Source of the DNA: Zygnema circumcarinatum
Taxonomy: Eukaryota; Streptophyta; Zygnematophyceae; Zygnematales; Zygnemataceae
Direction of reading: 5' to 3'
Length of the DNA stretch: 34,819 bases
NCBI GenBank assembly: GCA_037447605.1
Contig: CM074815.1
Coordinates: forward strand, 879,350-914,168
Below, one piece after another: positions 21,685 through 31,100 of the stretch. Position 1 is the stretch's first letter, and the number at the start of each line of letters is the position of its first letter. A program made the translations under genes and the position numbers. The notes beneath the pieces are model-generated. The model had not been told where the DNA came from. It saw only the letters and a program-made list of their open reading frames with translations, and ran no database searches.

Positions 21685-22480
21685 ATGGCTGAACGCTTGA
21701 TTCGCGAAGTATCAGGTATACTATCTCCTTGCTTCTTCCGGGTGAAGGTGGAATGCTTGAAACACAGAAAAGCAGTCTGATCAGCGATAATGAGAGCTGT
21801 GCAGGAAATTTATTTTCGGTGACAGGCCGGTGTTTGGTCATATTTTTGTGTGATGAAAATTTTGAGGTTGCAATTCTGGACTGAAGAATCTGAAGAATTC
21901 TTTCTGCAGGCTGAAAGTTTATGCCGCAGTTTCCTCTTTCTTAAAACCCAATCAGAGTGAGTAGAGTCGAACTGGATTTGATTGAATGTAGTACGGAACA
22001 CCTTCAGCGTGTCTTTGCCTTTATCGTACACACTTCGGTTATCATGGAGCCCTGCGTCTGCGCAGGTTATATTCAGGTGTTTCGTAGAATTTTTATCCTC
22101 CTCCCAGGCTTTGAACTAGGTGTTGACAGAAAATCAGACCGTCACAGAAAAGTGTATATGAAAATCAATACTCCTGGTATGTGAAGCAGGAAAACCTTTA
22201 GCAGTTGACGGTGCAGTTTCAAAAGCTTGGTGTTTGAGAATCTTGTATTGACATGCTTTGTGCCCTTGCATTCTCAGACATGCAGAAGATGGAATGGCCC
22301 GAGTTAGTAGGAAGAGATGCAGAGGATGCCAAGCGCATCATACAGGCGGAAGCCCGTGAAATCGAGCATGTCCAGGTGGTGCCTAAGGGCCACCCCACAA
22401 CCCGTGATTACAGATTGCAACGAGTTCGAATCTTTGTGGATGAGCGGAACAGAGTCCACAGCCCTCCAAGAGTCGGCTGA
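21685..22480 (+). CDS. Potato inhibitor I family serine protease inhibitor 1, P1 Arg
   Basis: Exon 1 (21685-21715) and exon 2 (22278-22480) join in phase to give 77 residues. The fold is recognised by EWPELVGRDAEDAKRIIQAE, the reactive loop ending TTRDYR, then RVRIFVDERNRV and terminal PPRVG. By analogy with eglin c and barley CI-2, the scissile bond follows Arg53, so trypsin-like proteases are the expected targets. Both supporting Arg residues of the loop scaffold are present (in DYRLQRVR). There is no signal peptide and no disulfide, as in CI-2, so the protein may be cytosolic. An in-frame ATG at 22253 would give another N-terminus, but block B breaks that frame, which favours the exon 1 start. 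Paired G-boxes lie about 190 bp upstream. Confidence 0.83.
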
Positions 22481-23489
22481 CATGATCGGTCATATGACTC
22501 TCCCAACTGATCGGTGCGTAATGTTTTCAGAAAGGAAAGTTCCTGCATAAGGGAGCAATTAGCGGAGCAGCAGCAGCAGGGACGAAGCATTCGAGCTGAC
22601 TGAAGGTTTCGGTTTGCACCGGGCGTTGAAAGTATTGGGATTGTTTGAAACTGTCCCAGTCAGAATTTGTCATTTTTAGTTTTTTGTCTAAATGAGCGCA
22701 TTGCCTCACATAGCGCTCATTGTCTGTTCATAAACAATGTTAAAGTTCTTAGTTTACAAAAAAAAGGGGGTTGACAGGGAAAGCTTGCGTATTTTGTCCG
22801 AGTGGGGTAGTCAATATGACTGAGTTGATGTCGTAAGGGGCTCATGATTTGCATAGCATTTGCATAGCAAAGGTAGAATTCTTTCAAAAGGTGAAGAAGG
22901 ACAAATAGAACATCATGCCTAAACCTACCGCTTTTGATGTCTTGTTTTCTGGCCCGATATTACTGGCAAATGCAGTGGCGTTGGTTCCTCACAAAAGGAA
23001 ATTCGACGTGCTGTTCGGAAACATTTCACACTCCATGAGCTTGTAGAATAGTCAATCACACTGACATTGCTTGTCCAAATACTTTTATATGAACATATTG
23101 ACTAAGGCTACACAAACAATCGTGTGACCATGTTATGACATGTACTACTTCCTTTAAAGGGAAGAAACTAATGAAATACGTGAAAAAGTCTAGATCTATT
23201 GACGGGGAGAAAGATGATGTACGAACGAGATAAAAAGAAATGGTAATTTGTAACATGAGGCCCTTGTCTCCCTTTCTAGCTCTCTCTCTCTGCCTCTCGT
23301 GTGATGTTGGTTTCCAGCGAGCTCCAAGCGCTCACCAATGCCCCTGAACTCCCCCGTCAAACCCTTTACTGTACTAGCGTAAGGGATCGGGAGCAAGGCC
23401 AACCTCTGGCGAGACGCCACGTGGCATGGGGTCGGCTCTAACGCGCGTCAGAGGTTTGCCGCACGTCTACCGCCTGACGAGAGCTCGCA

Positions 23490-23643
23490 GTACAAATGTA
23501 CAAAGCCGTACAGATCACACGGTCAGTCATACAGTACAGTACGGTGCACCGTACGACCGAAGGATGTCGACCATACGGTACAACCGTACGGTTGCTAAAT
23601 GGTGCGCGGAGCACCATGGTGGGTAGTGTATATAGCTCGGTAC
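23490..23643. repeat. GTAC-rich palindromic array with nested perfect palindromes
   Basis: Nine GTAC sites lie in about 155 bp. Perfect palindromes include GTACGGTGCACCGTAC (23539-23554) and CAACCGTACGGTTG (23581-23594). Next to them is a 7-bp hairpin, ATGGTGC with GCACCAT, near 23599-23617, and then GTGTATA with TATACAC near 23629-23650. Confidence 0.7.
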
Positions 23644-23888
23644 TATACACCTTGAGGTTCGATACAATGTATAATACTGTATTAATGTTGGAAACTAGAG
23701 CCCGGTCTCTCTCACTAACCTCACTCTCATACATGCTTGTAATTCAGCAAGAGCACAGCCTGAGGGGCCGCCATGGGCAAGGGGAGTGTCCGTACCGAAA
23801 CCTCGTACCGAAACCTCCTTCCTTCGCAGACCGAAGCTTCCGCGGCCCTTCGCGCCTCCAATAAGCCGTACTAAGCTAACTCGCAGCC

Positions 23889-23973
23889 GCGCGGCCTATC
23901 GCCGCGCGCCACGTGTCTAAACGTCACTTATCGATTCTAAGCGGACTCCACTGGTGGCGCGGCCTATCGCCGC
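23889..23973. repeat. 17-bp direct repeat with a GC-rich hairpin
   Basis: GCGCGGCCTATCGCCGC occurs at 23889 and 23957, 68 bp apart. Each copy is followed by a CCACGTGTC or CCATGTGTC sequence. The first copy extends to a perfect 7-bp stem (GCGCGGC with GCCGCGC) around CTATC. Confidence 0.7.
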
Positions 23974-24140
23974 CCTCCATGTGTCCTGTTCAAACCTGTC
24001 ATCTTCCCACTGAGAACAGCGCCCTAGCGTCCTGTTCAGAATATGACCGAATCTTCTAAGGACCGCCGACAATAGCTAAGGACCGTAAAGTGTACTACGC
24101 TAGCCTATACCCCTATTGTACACTACACTCGTCCTCCTCC

Positions 24141-24220
24141 TCCTCGTCCTCGTCGTCTTCTCCTCGTCGTCGTCTCCTCCTCCTCGTCCTCGTCGTCTTC
24201 TCCTCGTCGTCGTCTCCTCC
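24141..24220 (+). repeat. Perfect 40-bp tandem duplication of TCC/TCG triplets
   Basis: Bases 24141-24180 are repeated without change at 24181-24220. The tract is made of TCC, TCG and TCT triplets, so both strands have long open frames (Ser/Leu-rich forward, Asp/Glu/Arg-rich reverse) with no other coding sign. Confidence 0.9.
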
Positions 24221-24348
24221 TCGTTTCCCCCTCGTTTCCTCAGCACTGGCCGAGCCCGTCCGCCCGCTCGCCCCCTTCGTGAGCCGCCGCCCGCGACCCG
24301 CAGCCCCGCTTTCGCGCACGACCTCCACTTTGCGCTTTCTGGTTCAAG

Positions 24349-24445
24349 ATTTGCGGTTCGCGGTTCGCGGTTTGTGGTTTGTGGTTTGTGGTTTGTGGTT
24401 TGTGGTTTGGGGTTTGCGTTTTATGGTTTGTGGTTTTTGGTTTTC
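24349..24445 (+). repeat. Telomere-like heptamer tract B (TTTGTGG)
   Basis: About thirteen seven-base units, mainly TTTGTGG, with TTTGGGG, TTTGCGT, TTTATGG and TTTTTGG variants near the end. It stands in the same place relative to the block B promoter as tract A does to block A, but with a different dominant unit and a greater length. Confidence 0.75.
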
Positions 24446-24618
24446 CGTTTTCTGGAGGGATGATGCTAGTGACGTACTTCAATATTTAAACAGCGTAAGT
24501 AAATAGCCGCAGGGCCGCTATACCCCATTTGTACCTGAACTCCTCCCTCCGCGTGTCCGCCACGGCATCCGTCCTTCGCGTGCGTGGTGGACTTGAGTGT
24601 CGACCAACCTCGGGACGC

Positions 24619-24641
24619 CACGTGTCACTAATGTACACGTG
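24619..24641. promoter_or_regulatory. Paired G-boxes upstream of inhibitor gene 2
   Basis: CACGTG at 24619 and 24636, with the same 17-bp offset as in block A. The intervening bases differ from those in block A. Confidence 0.5.
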
Positions 24642-25438
24642 GCGAAATGGCTGTTTGATTGTTTCGATTTGGAGCGGGGCAGCGGAAGGTCTCTTCGCCT
24701 TCCAAGGTTTGACTCTGAAAGTGGAGGAAAGAGGGAGGAGGAGAGAGAAGCTAGGAGGGTCCCAGGGGCAGCGCTCTGCTCTTGTGTTCCATTATTGTAT
24801 TGTATTTCTGTAAGGATTGAAAAAAGCTTGATTCGCAAAGCATCAGGTATACTATCTCCTTGTTTCTTTCGCGTGAAGGTGGAATGCTTGAAACACTTAA
24901 AAGCAGTCTGATCAAGCGGAAAGGAGAGCTGTGCAGAAAATTTCATTTTCGGTGACAGTCCGGTGTTTGATCATGTTTGTGTGTGAATACAATGTTTCTG
25001 TTTCAATTCTGCAAGACAGTTGTATTCGATCAGGAAAGTGAATGTTGGCTGAAAGTTTATGCCGCAGTTTCCTTATTCTTAAAACCAATCAGAGTGAGTA
25101 GAGTTGACTGGATTATTGAATGTAGTAAGGAATACCTTTAGCGTGTCTTTTCCTTTACCGTACAGTCTTCGGTTATCATGGACCTTAGCGTCTGCACATG
25201 TTATATTCAGAGGACAGAGCAATTATCTTTATCCCCGTCCCAGACTTTTAACTAGGTGTTGGAAGAAAACCAGGACGTCACAAAAATATTGTGTATATCA
25301 ATACTTCTGCTGTGAAGCAGAATAAAAGCAACCATTATTGGAAGCAGGAAAACCTTTCGCAGTTGACGGTGCAGTTTCAAAAGCTTCGTGTGTGAGCATC
25401 TTGTATTGACATGCTTTGTGGCCCTTTCAGTGTCAGAC

Positions 25439-25639
25439 ATGCCGAAGATGGAATGGCCCGAATTAGTAGGAAGAGATGCAGAGGATGCCAAGCGCATTAT
25501 ACAGGCGGAAGCCCGTGAAATCAAGCATGTTCACACGGTGCCTAAGGGCGCCATGGTTACCATGGATTACAGCGTGCACCGAGTTCGAATCTTTGTGGAT
25601 GAACGGAACAGAGTCCACAAGGCTCCAAGAGTCGGCTGA
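25439..25639 (+). CDS. Potato inhibitor I family serine protease inhibitor 2, P1 Met
   Basis: The 66-residue domain runs from MPKMEWPELVGRDAEDAKRI to RNRVHKAPRVG. The loop reads PKGAMVTMDYSVHRVR, so P1 should be Met, as in barley CI-2, which predicts chymotrypsin- or subtilisin-like targets. The first supporting Arg after the loop is Ser here. The position matching gene 1's exon 1 ATG (24813) is AGG, with the donor at the end of that exon (CATCAG|gtatac) kept, so the start moves to the ATG at 25439 just after the acceptor at 25436. A shorter N-terminus should still fold. A shorter CDS start inside the domain is unlikely, because WPEL would be lost. Confidence 0.77.
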   Translation: MPKMEWPELVGRDAEDAKRIIQAEAREIKHVHTVPKGAMVTMDYSVHRVRIFVDERNRVHKAPRVG

Positions 25640-26548
25640 CATGATCGGTCATGTGACACTCCCAACTGATCGGTGCCTAATGTTTTCAGAAAAAATTCCT
25701 GCAGAAGGGAGCATTAGCGGAGCACCAGCAGCAGGGACGAAGCATAAGAGCTGATTGAAGGTTTCGATTTGCAACCGGGCGTTGAAAGTATTGGTTTTAT
25801 TTGGATTGTTTGGAACTGTTCCGGTCAGAATTCGTCATGTTTAGCTCACTGTCTAAATGAGCGCATTGACTCACATGGCGCTCGTTGTCTGCTCATAAAC
25901 AATGTTAAAGTTCTTATTTGTACAAGAAAAAAGGAGGGGTTGAAAGGGAAGGCTTGCCTATTTTGATTGAGTGATTGGTAGTCAACATGACTGAGTTGAC
26001 GTCTACTTGTCGCATGTAAGGGCTCATAATTTGCAAAACAAGGATGGATTTTTTTCCTTTTCCAGATTGCTCTTTCAAAGGTGAAGAAAGGCAAGCAGCA
26101 GAACAAACATGCCCAAACGTTACATCATCGATGTCCTGTTTTGTGCCGTGATATCTAGATCCTCAATGGAATTACGTTGGCTCCTCACAAAATGGAAATC
26201 CTATGTGCTGTTCGGAAACATTCCACGCTATAAAGTAGCAGTATAGTCACTCACACCGCCATTGCTTGCCCAGGCACTGTCATGTGAACAATTTGGCTTA
26301 AGACGAAGCAAACGATCGTGTGAGCATATCAGCTGAGCGAACAAGTTCATCACAGCCAGAACCACACCGTCGTTAACACCACTGTCACAGCCATTACATG
26401 ACAGTTGACAGTTGACAGTTGCTTGCAGTCTACAGGAACTTCTTGCATTGACATGGGGGTTCGGGGTAGGCTGTCAGTACTCGCAGACGCCTCATGGAAA
26501 GATTGATTAGTCAGTACCCGGACGTTTCCCGGCGCTGCATCAAATAGA

Positions 26549-27617
26549 ACAGTGTATATGAAAATCAATGCTCTTGATATGTGAAGCAGGAAAACCTTTA
26601 GCAGTTGACGGTGCAGTTTCATTTGCTTCGTGTTTGAGCTTCTTGTATTGACATGCTTTGTGCCCGTGCATTCTCAGAAATGAAGATGGAATGGCCCGAG
26701 TTAGCAGGAAGAGATGCAGAGGATGCCAAGCGCATCATACAGGCGGAAGCCCCTGAAATCAAAGATGTTCAAATAACGAGCGGCATCATAACCTGTGATT
26801 ACAGAAGGGACCGAGTTCGAATCTTTACGGATGAACGGAACAGAGTCCGCAGCCTTCCAAGAGTCGGCTGACATGATCGTCATATGACTCTCCCAACTGA
26901 TCGTTGCTTAATGTTTTCAGAAAAGAAAATTCTTGCAGAAGGGAGCGTTAGCAGAGCAGCAGCTGCAGGGACGAAGCATTAGAGCTGATTGAAGGTTTCG
27001 ATTTTCGATCGGGCGTTGAAAGTGTTGGGATTGATTGGAACTGTCCCGGTCAGAATTTGTCATTTTTAGTTTTTTGTCTAAATGAGCGCATTGCCTCACA
27101 TAGCGCTCATTGTCTGTTTATAAACAACGTTAAAGTTCTTAAAATTACAAGAAAAAAGGAGGGGCTGAAAGGGAAGGCTTGCATATTTTGTTCGAGTGAT
27201 TGGTAAGTCAATATGACTGAGCTGACGTCTATTTGTCGCATGCAAGGGCTCGAAATTTGCAAAACAAGATGCGTTTTTTTTTCTTTTCCAGATTGCTCTT
27301 TCAAAGGTGAAGAAAGGCAAGCAGCAGAACAAACATGCGCAAACGTTACACCATCGATGTCCTGTTTCCTGCCGTGATATTTAGATCCCCAATGCAATGG
27401 CATTGGCTCCTCACAAAATGGAAATCCTATGTGCTGTTCGGAAGCATTTCACTCTATAAAGTACCAGTATAGTAACTCACACCAACATTGCTTGCCCAGG
27501 CACTGTCATGTGAACAATTTGGCTTAAGACGATGCAAACGATCGTGTGAGCATATCAGCTGAGGGAACAAGTTCATCACAGCCAGAATCACACCGTCGTT
27601 AACACCACTATCACAGC
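26549..27617 (+). repeat. Segmental duplication block C (5'-truncated, mosaic; inhibitor gene 3)
   Basis: The block begins inside what is intron 1 in block A and lacks promoter, G-boxes and exon 1. Its left part follows block A (AGTGTATATGAAAATCAAT, and GCCTCACATAGCGCTCATTG near 27092). Beyond about 27130 it follows block B (AAAAAAGGAGGGG, then TCTTTCAAAGGTGAAGAAAG). It ends at CACTATCACAGCCA, the same point as block B. Confidence 0.8.
26680..26871 (+). CDS. Potato inhibitor I family serine protease inhibitor 3, P1 Cys (5'-truncated copy)
   Basis: 63 residues from MKMEWPELAGRDAEDAKRII to RSLPRVG. The binding loop is two residues shorter than in the neighbours and reads SGIITCDYRRDRVR, which places Cys at P1, an unusual choice for this family; both supporting Arg are kept. 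The frame is intact, but block C has no copy of the promoter or exon 1, so expression would need a new promoter. It could be an early-stage pseudogene. An in-frame ATG at 26653 would add nine residues. Confidence 0.68.
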   Translation: MKMEWPELAGRDAEDAKRIIQAEAPEIKDVQITSGIITCDYRRDRVRIFTDERNRVRSLPRVG

Positions 27618-28195
27618 CAATATCATCACCACAATCTCATCATCATTATAACCATCATCGACATTCGCAAAAATATGGTTTTGCATGTTCAAAACTACTG
27701 ATTCGCTACAAAGTAAGCTAAGACCCTTAGGAGGCAAAGCTATGTTGAACCCTATCAGGCCTTCCGTTAAGGCCAGCAAGGCGAGTAGTACAGTGCTTCC
27801 GGCCACACCCATTACTTCTGCAAAAATAAATCTTTTCTCTCACAATGTGTGAGCTAAACCAAACTCCGAGCTCACCTCTCATGGTGAGAGTCTGATGCTA
27901 GGACCTAGCTTTGCACTGAGGAGACTCGAACAAGATGCCGTTTCTTTACAATCTGCCGACACCCCGCTCTCCTTAGCAGGGTAAAGCTTATTCTCCATCC
28001 TCACCATCCCTCGAGACATCCACTAAACTAACCTCAAAGTCATGATAATCCATCCAATGAAGGGCACAGACTTGCCTGCGCTCTTTATGCATGCCTCAAG
28101 GGCAGTCAAATGGCCACATATTCTTGGCAGACTATACACACAAACACTAGACTTTAGAGTACATGCCTTTTGAGGCTGTTCACAACAAAATACAC
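26872..28195. other. Downstream part of block C and 3' flank of the polyamine oxidase; no gene
   Basis: To 27617 this is the block C tail. An ATCATC-rich stretch follows at about 27619-27660. The remainder should hold the 3' UTR of the convergent oxidase gene. I see no coding sequence. Confidence 0.5.
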
Positions 28196-31100
28196 TCAAA
28201 TTCTAGATATCTGCAGAGAGAGGGTGCCAATGCTTATCTCTTCAGCAGCCGCTGGTGCGAATACCTCCAAATCTGCAAATCGTGTTGCAGTAGTTAATAG
28301 TTTTCGGCACTCTTCTGCTGCCGCAATTCCAGTTTGATAGGCGCCGTGGACAGTTCCCGGAAAATCACGACTTGTGGCTTCTCCAGCAAAGAAGAGAGTG
28401 TCTACCGATGCTCGAAGTCTATTGTAAACGTCCACAGGACTGCCAACTTTATCATAGGTATAGCATCCCATGGAGCTTGGATCTGTGCCCCAGTGGGTGA
28501 CGAAGGAGTCGAGCTGCAAAGGTAGACCGATACAGGAGGATGGAATGAGAATGTTGTGAAAAGCAGGATGAGATATTCACATGTCGAGACAGAAGTTCCA
28601 AAAAAGGCAATTAGTCAGAATTCACAAACATCTCAGAAACAGGAAAGCTTAATGCATGACAGGACGATAGCATGAAGGAATGACTTTCGAGATTCCAAAT
28701 GTAAGAAGCAGAAGAATACTCAGTTTATTCCGTCGAATCAAGCCATGACAGGTTTAGGCATGAACCGGAGAGCCCTTCAACTTCTGACCAAGAGAGAAGG
28801 CAGACTACAAAGACCGTAAACAAGTCTTTGATTTGGTTAGCGTAGCAACCAGTGATTAACCTCCCCGCACATGCCCATACAGGCAGGCTACAGAACTACA
28901 ACAATTTCATAGCTCAAGTAGCTCTAAGAAAACGCTACTGAGAGATAAGGCTTGCTTACCGGTTCAGGAGCAGCTGGTAGGACCTTCCTCAGCTGAGACA
29001 TAGCATACGCCACAACCCCATCATCTGAAAGTCTTTCGAGGTCATTGGCTAGGCTGCCGGCTGGCATGAAAACCAGTACTGGGTTTCCCGTAGCTTTATG
29101 GAGATTCAGGAAATAGCTGCACTTGTATGTGCTGTCAGCCACTACTCCCAGGAACTCCACATTGGGCCAAAACGGTGCTCCAAACTTCAGTGCAACCTTG
29201 TTCTCATTGCCAATACCTATGTCTGCGATGGCTTTTCTTTTCCAGTCTGGGAGGGGAGGCTCAAACTGTATACTTCCAGACTGTAGGACTCCAAGAGGGA
29301 CAGTGATCACTGCAGCATCTGCATTGATTGAATCTCCATGGTCTGTTGTGATATGGACCTTATTTCTCAAGCGTTTGATGGTTTGAACACTGCAAACCAA
29401 AAAAAACAAGCAGTGAAAGAAAAATATCGTTTAGCAGTTTGCGGAACCTAAAGATTCTGACAGTGACGAATTTACGAAGGAGAATTCAAAAAAAGGGGCT
29501 GAAGGGCAAATTCAAAACAACATAAAACCCTGCATAGAACGGAGAACATTATGGCTATGTAAAGATTCAAGATTCCATCAATAACTTAGACTGCTCGGAG
29601 TTGGGTGATGGGAGGCTCACTTACCGATGATTAAGTCTGATGTCAAGCCCCTCAGACAAGGCAGCAAGGACTGGCCAATAGCCCTTCACCATAAGACCAT
29701 GCCCCCCTTCCAAAAGATCTTCCTGCAAGGCAGAAACACGTCGGAACATATTACTTCATTGTTATGCTGAAAGGAGATCCATACACAGTAACAGTTCATT
29801 GGCTGTACAGTCAACCATGGCAAGTTAACAAAAGCAAGCTGAGATAAAACCGCATGAAACCACTCTTTAACTACCTCTGTGCGTAAATTTTCTAAGCCCT
29901 TCATCTGCCTGTGATGAACAGCTTCTGCTACAATGGCCAACGCTTTGTTTCAGAACTACTCATTCTTTAGTCAGAAACAAGGCTTCAAAAGTCCACTACA
30001 GTGAACAAAGAGGCCCTGTTTGTCGGCAAGCGTTACTTCAACCGTTATCTGACTATGGAATGGACACAACCCACCTCATCCCAATGCTTCACAGAGAGGT
30101 TCTCCATATCAGTAGCAAACCAGCCCTCCATTCTGCAAAGGTACCATTGCAGAACTTTTTGTTCCAATCCCACAAGCCTGCAAAGCAACCAGGGTGTTAA
30201 TAACATTACTCATAACAAACTCCAACAGAGCTTCTTGGGAGCCCAAAAACCAAGAGCTAACTAATGGAAAGCGCTAAGAGACTAAGGCAAAGGGCTGGAT
30301 AAATGATCTTGCGAAAGGTTGCAAGCAAATGACCACTTAAATGAAAGTCAAGGACCAGCTGATAAGCTTCATGAACAGATCGCGTCAATATGTTCAAAAA
30401 GGAAGGGACCTTCCTAGGTACACACAAATCCCAACTGCAAAATTTCATTTCTCCTACATGCATTTGCTTGTAAAGAATATTCCGGATGCCCAAAAGTATT
30501 CAACCATAACCAAAATTGTTCATCATGTGCATACAGCTGCCTCGCTGATAGGCGAAAATATCTACCCCAAGTTGTGTAGAGAGCATTACCTTAAATGCGG
30601 CCGTGATTCTAAAACCCTTTCCAAAGCTGCTTTCATGCATAGGTCCTCTTTTAAAGAGTCTCTCAAAACCCTTGTCTGCACACATTCCAAAAACAAGAGA
30701 TTAGTAAAAAAAACCGATCAACCAATCACTTATGTTACTTACAAGGAAGACTTCCTTCAAGAAAGTTCAAAAAGTCTGAAGCCGAAGAACTGAACATTAA
30801 GAATTCAACCAAAAACCGCTCAAACACCTCTAAATCTATGTCCTTACCTCCTCCAAGATTTCCTCAAACACGTCGCCCACACGTGCCACTAACTCAGGCG
30901 GAACTTGCTGCCCGTCGTGCTCAAAAAGCGCGTAACTGCATAAGCACCATAAACGCATTGCCAGGAGTTAGAAACTATAGCAACATTTTCCAAAAGGGGA
31001 GCACACACAAGTTCCATATACACGCACACCTCCTTCCGGCTTTGTGCGCCCGTTCCATGCGTTCGTTTCTTAACTGAGGTGAGGAGAGTCGCAGAGATAG

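Larger units (their letters stand above)
21302..23140 (+). repeat. Segmental duplication block A (inhibitor gene 1)
   Basis: The block contains promoter, exon 1, intron, exon 2 and about 650 bp of downstream DNA. Most of its length is matched by block B (24468-26398), and its second half by block C (26549-27617). Landmarks are the GCTATACCCCATTTGTAC box near 21372, the paired G-boxes, the inhibitor exon, and the downstream GCTGTTCGGAAACATTTCAC stretch near 23011. Confidence 0.85.
22481..24348. other. Downstream part of block A and a spacer unique to the A-B interval
   Basis: Up to about 23140 the sequence is duplicated in blocks B and C. A gttttcag stretch near 22523 may be the acceptor of a 3' UTR intron. 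From 23140 to about 24460 there is DNA not found between blocks B and C. It holds the GTAC palindrome array, a 14-bp tandem duplication (CGTACCGAAACCTC near 23792), GC-rich repeats near 23889 and 23957, and the TCC/TCG tandem repeat at 24141-24220. No gene is convincing. Confidence 0.55.
24468..26398 (+). repeat. Segmental duplication block B (inhibitor gene 2)
   Basis: The whole unit is collinear with block A, from the GTGACGTACT box and GCTATACCCCATTTGTAC to the downstream GTGCTGTTCGGAAACATT segment. It extends about 250 bp further on the right, where it matches block C. It ends at CACTGTCACAGCCA, after which ACAGTTG is repeated three times (26400-26422). Confidence 0.85.

Noticed and set aside
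22253-22278. ATG at 22253 as the start of inhibitor 1
   Set aside because: The frame from this ATG is not kept in block B, the segment looks like a 3' splice site (ttctcag), and exon 1 at 21685 joins in phase.
22423-22437. GTTCGAATC, matching a tRNA B-box, in each inhibitor gene
   Set aside because: It is part of the codons for RVRIF; no A-box, cloverleaf or T-run terminator is nearby.
24113-24506. Overlapping Ser/Leu-rich and Asp/Arg-rich frames
   Set aside because: Created by the 40-bp triplet duplication and the heptamer tract; no start, splice or domain evidence.
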